The position numbers were made by a program, and so were the translations under genes. 34,229 nucleotides of DNA from Limosilactobacillus fastidiosus. Its GTDB lineage: Bacteria > Bacillota > Bacilli > Lactobacillales > Lactobacillaceae. Location: contig NZ_JACIUZ010000043.1 in assembly GCF_014145505.1 (NCBI RefSeq), positions 1 through 34,229 of the forward strand. The letters run 5' to 3'. The notes under the pieces were generated by a model. It was not told the origin of the DNA. It saw nothing but the letters and a program-made list of their open reading frames with translations, and did not search any database. Numbering within the stretch: position 1 is the first letter of the stretch; each line of letters opens with the position of its first letter. Below are positions 32,030 to 34,229 of the stretch, one piece after another.

Positions 32030-32350
32030 ATGGTTAAAAAACAAACCGCTGGTCGCGATCAACTGGGTACCTTTGCACCAAAATTTGCTGAATTAAATGA
32101 TGATGTCCTCTTCGGGCAGATTTGGTCTCGAGAGAAAGAATTAAGTCCTCGCGATCGAAGTCTAATTACCGTTACTGCCCTAATTGCTAAGGGTGCCTTT
32201 GAACAGCTCCCCTACCATATGCGAACCGCTAAAAATAATGGGATTACGAAAGACGAAATTGCTGAAGTGATTACTCACCTCGCCTTCTATCTAGGCTGGC
32301 CGAATTCTTGGTCAGCATTTAACATCGCTAAAAAAGTGTGGGATGATTAA
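32030..32350 (+). CDS. Carboxymuconolactone decarboxylase (CMD) family protein
   Basis: 106 residues, a single CMD domain: LSPRDRSLITVTALIAKGAFEQLPYHMRTAKNNGITKDEIAEVITHLAFYLGWPNSWSAFNIA. The CxxC redox motif of AhpD-like members is absent, so this is the YurZ-like group of unknown activity, with His in YHMRTAKNNG. AAGGATGATTTTTA precedes ATG 32030. Such genes often travel with LysR regulators and oxidoreductases, as here. Confidence 0.9.
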   Translation: MVKKQTAGRDQLGTFAPKFAELNDDVLFGQIWSREKELSPRDRSLITVTALIAKGAFEQLPYHMRTAKNNGITKDEIAEVITHLAFYLGWPNSWSAFNIAKKVWDD

Positions 32351-32400
32351 AAAGCTAGAAAATAGTCATTATAAAATTTTGACTATTTTCTAGCTTTTTC
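32349..32400 (+). terminator. Terminator after the CMD gene
   Basis: AAAAAGCTAGAAAATAGTCA (32349-32368) pairs with TGACTATTTTCTAGCTTTTT (32380-32399). Confidence 0.9.
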
Positions 32401-32488
32401 TATTTTTTATATAAATTTAGTATAAATGGATACCATTATCAGTACAAAAGGACTAATAATGATCCTCTCAATACCAGTTAAGGAATGC

Positions 32489-32525
32489 AAAAAAGGCTTC
32501 ACAGCAAATTACTGTGAAGTCTTTT
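32489..32525 (-). terminator. Terminator of the last LPQTG gene
   Basis: On the minus strand GACTTCACAG pairs with CTGTGAAGCC (G-T at the base) and six T follow. Confidence 0.8.
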
Positions 32526-32578
32526 AAACTGAGTGATTTATATTTACTTAATTATTAAGGGAAGATTATCAATCTATT

Positions 32579-34229
32579 TTAATCGTTCTTTTTCTTCAAA
32601 CCACCTAAGCCGAGCATTGCAGTCAAACTAGCAAGACCTAATCCAGCAATTGCTGCGGTGTTGTTCTTAGTGTTACCAGTTTGTGGTAATGCTTGCTTGT
32701 TACTATGGTTATTATCATTAGCAACAGTCGTTGTTTGAACATTCAAGCCGTTGCCGTTATTACCAGTAGTAACAACCTTATTTGGTAAGTCACTCTTGTT
32801 CTTATTACCTTCAACAGTGCCTGGAACAACATTCTTTGATGTATTATCAGTTGGTTGATCTTCTTGTGGTTTGTTCTGGTCGGTATCTTTCGTTGGGGTA
32901 GCTGGTTGACTTGGTGTTGGAGCATCCTTCCAATCTACGTTGAATGAAACATCCAGTGGAACAGTTAACGTATATGCCGGAATTTCATATGGATTTTCCT
33001 TGATTGCTGTCATTAACTTATTAAGCAAATCAGTCGATTCTGTTTCATAGGTAGGGTCATAAGCTATGACAGCACTTGAAAGGTATGGAATACGTCCATA
33101 ATGGGTTGGTAACTCTTGACTAGCCCCCGTTTCTGCATATGTGTATGTACCCTTAAGAGCATCAACTAAAGAAGTTGCCTTATAAGATACTGGTTCCCAG
33201 CTATTTCCGTTAACGTTTTGACGCATAGTTTGTTCACTGTTGGTCTTGTAATAATAATCATTGTTTCCAGATTCGTCATTGAAGTGAACATCAAGCTCTT
33301 GCCACGTATTAGTCATATATGAAACGCGGAAAATAACATCTAACGGAAGGTTAAGGGTATAGGCTGGAATATCATACGGATCCTTCTCTATTTGTGCAGT
33401 TAATTGATTAAGTAATGCTGTTGCCTCAGCATCATAAGCTTCACTACCCCTCACGAATACTGCGGAGATAAATGGCGTATAACCCTTAAACTCTGGTAAT
33501 CCTTGAGTAATATACCCAGTTTGCGCATTTCTGTAACTTCCACCTAAAGAAGTACTTAATGGAGTGGCATCATAAGAAACAGGAGTCCAAGTCTTACCAT
33601 TATCACTTGACTCAATATTTCTATACGATGTCTTGTAATAGTACGCATTTTGGTCATTGATTTGAATATTACCAACGCTAAGTGGGAATTGAACATCAAA
33701 TTGTTGTCCCACTTGTTCGGTCACTGGGACTGGAACGTTTTTCTTATAAGTAACTTTATAGTCATACGAAATAAAGTTAGGTTGGATCTTAGGAAAAACT
33801 AAGGTTAAGTGACCATCGGTATCGTCAATTGTAGCCATTGGAGTTCCGTAGAAAGGAGAATCTGATGTTACTTCAGGAGTGTATCCATCAATTGAAGGTA
33901 ACTCAATACTGTTAAAAGAAAGATTTGCTACATCTGCTTCCGTTGGTCCAGATCCGTTACCATTCACTGTTAACTTTTGTTGTTTACTAACAGTTTTACC
34001 ATCCGGGGTTTCAATTGTTACGTCTGCACTATAAAAGTAAGTCATAGTAGGAGCCGGTGCTACCACGCTTCCTCCTTGGGAAGCTGGCGTTACCGGATCA
34101 CTCTTGTATGAGGTTGCTGGAGTATTAACATCTACAGGCTTTGTCACTTGTGATGATGTAGGAGCCGGTGCTACTGCGCTTCCTCCTTGGGAAGCTGGCG
34201 TTACCGGATCACTCTTGTATGAGGTTGCT
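32579..34229 (-). CDS. LPQTG cell-wall-anchored repeat protein, N-terminally cut by the window
   Basis: The frame is open to the window end, so the signal peptide and further repeats are missing. An internal ATG at 34147 should not be taken as the start. The visible part begins with a Pro/Ala/Thr-rich 37-residue tandem repeat (ATSYKSDPVTPASQGGS, then a TKPVDVNTP linker). Next are a region ending YDYKVTYKKN and two copies of a domain of about 130 residues with NAYYYKTSYRN/DYYYKTNSEQ, GKTWTPVSY/NSWEPVSY, and PYDIPAYTLNLPLDV/PYEIPAYTLTVPLDV. A Lys/Gln/Asn/Thr-rich stretch leads to LPQTG, a membrane segment and KKKND. It is a sortase substrate on the cell surface. The repeat domain was not recognised; an adhesin role is inference. 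Confidence 0.85.
   Translation of the reverse strand, partial: ATSYKSDPVTPASQGGSAVAPAPTSSQVTKPVDVNTPATSYKSDPVTPASQGGSVVAPAPTMTYFYSADVTIETPDGKTVSKQQKLTVNGNGSGPTEADVANLSFNSIELPSIDGYTPEVTSDSPFYGTPMATIDDTDGHLTLVFPKIQPNFISYDYKVTYKKNVPVPVTEQVGQQFDVQFPLSVGNIQINDQNAYYYKTSYRNIESSDNGKTWTPVSYDATPLSTSLGGSYRNAQTGYITQGLPEFKGYTPFISAVFVRGSEAYDAEATALLNQLTAQIEKDPYDIPAYTLNLPLDVIFRVSYMTNTWQELDVHFNDESGNNDYYYKTNSEQTMRQNVNGNSWEPVSYKATSLVDALKGTYTYAETGASQELPTHYGRIPYLSSAVIAYDPTYETESTDLLNKLMTAIKENPYEIPAYTLTVPLDVSFNVDWKDAPTPSQPATPTKDTDQNKPQEDQPTDNTSKNVVPGTVEGNKNKSDLPNKVVTTGNNGNGLNVQTTTVANDNNHSNKQALPQTGNTKNNTAAIAGLGLASLTAMLGLGGLKKKND

Noticed and set aside
1-34229. CRISPR arrays, rRNA genes and prophage modules
   Set aside because: No regularly spaced repeats, rRNA-like segments or phage structural genes were seen; the two recombinases are not surrounded by phage genes.

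Overview
The window looks like chromosomal DNA of a heterofermentative lactobacillus, most likely Limosilactobacillus (reuteri group). The evidence is low-GC DNA, YSIRK/LPQTG sortase-anchored adhesins with mucus-binding (Mub-type) domains, a nucleoside 2-deoxyribosyltransferase, XerS, tRNA genes without an encoded CCA, and strong AGGAGG-type ribosome binding sites. The species call is inference. Gene strands are mixed, and each gene or pair is closed off by clear intrinsic terminators.

Layout. 1-941: 5' part of an IS200/IS605-type tnpB (minus), cut by the window edge. 1168-3748: a Mub-like LPQTG adhesin whose signal peptide and body are out of frame at a G7 tract, so it looks phase-variable and is OFF here. 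3989-5921: VTT membrane protein and DUF2075 ATPase (minus operon). 6098-7873: DXS-like enzyme. 7954-9795: second LPQTG protein. 9807-11430: amino-acid permease under a complete leader-peptide attenuator with a run of Thr codons. 11494-12333: secreted DNA-entry-type nuclease. 12552-15912: PLD-nuclease/ATPase fusion, DUF915-type hydrolase and a small RHH-like protein. 15971-17594: MFS exporter followed by a small hydrophobic-peptide gene. 17724-19101: ntd and a HAD phosphatase.

19195-21054: tRNA-Arg, then about 700 bp of non-coding DNA that appears to hold a compact type I toxin-antitoxin-like module. A 24-residue membrane peptide gene on the minus strand is paired with a divergent small RNA on the plus strand. 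The sRNA 5' end is perfectly complementary, over 16 nt, to the start of the peptide ORF. A degenerate second copy lies next to it. A Tim44-like membrane protein follows.

21303-25467: msrB broken by one in-frame TGA at the conserved active-site Trp, a mini tyrosine recombinase, a dif-like 11-6-11 inverted repeat, an orphan gene, tRNA-Pro and xerS. 25550-32350: CNNM/CorC-type membrane protein, two more DUF915-type hydrolases, an aldo/keto reductase, an acetyltransferase divergent from a LysR regulator, and a carboxymuconolactone-decarboxylase-like protein. 32579-end: third LPQTG surface protein, N-terminally cut in a 37-residue tandem repeat.

The four most interesting items are the Thr-leader attenuator (9846-10012), the divergent peptide/antisense sRNA pair (19296-19623), the G7 contingency tract in the adhesin (1324-1330) and a second small membrane-peptide locus with an opposing promoter (15971-16165). 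All were found by reading the sequence. None has been tested by search or folding software.
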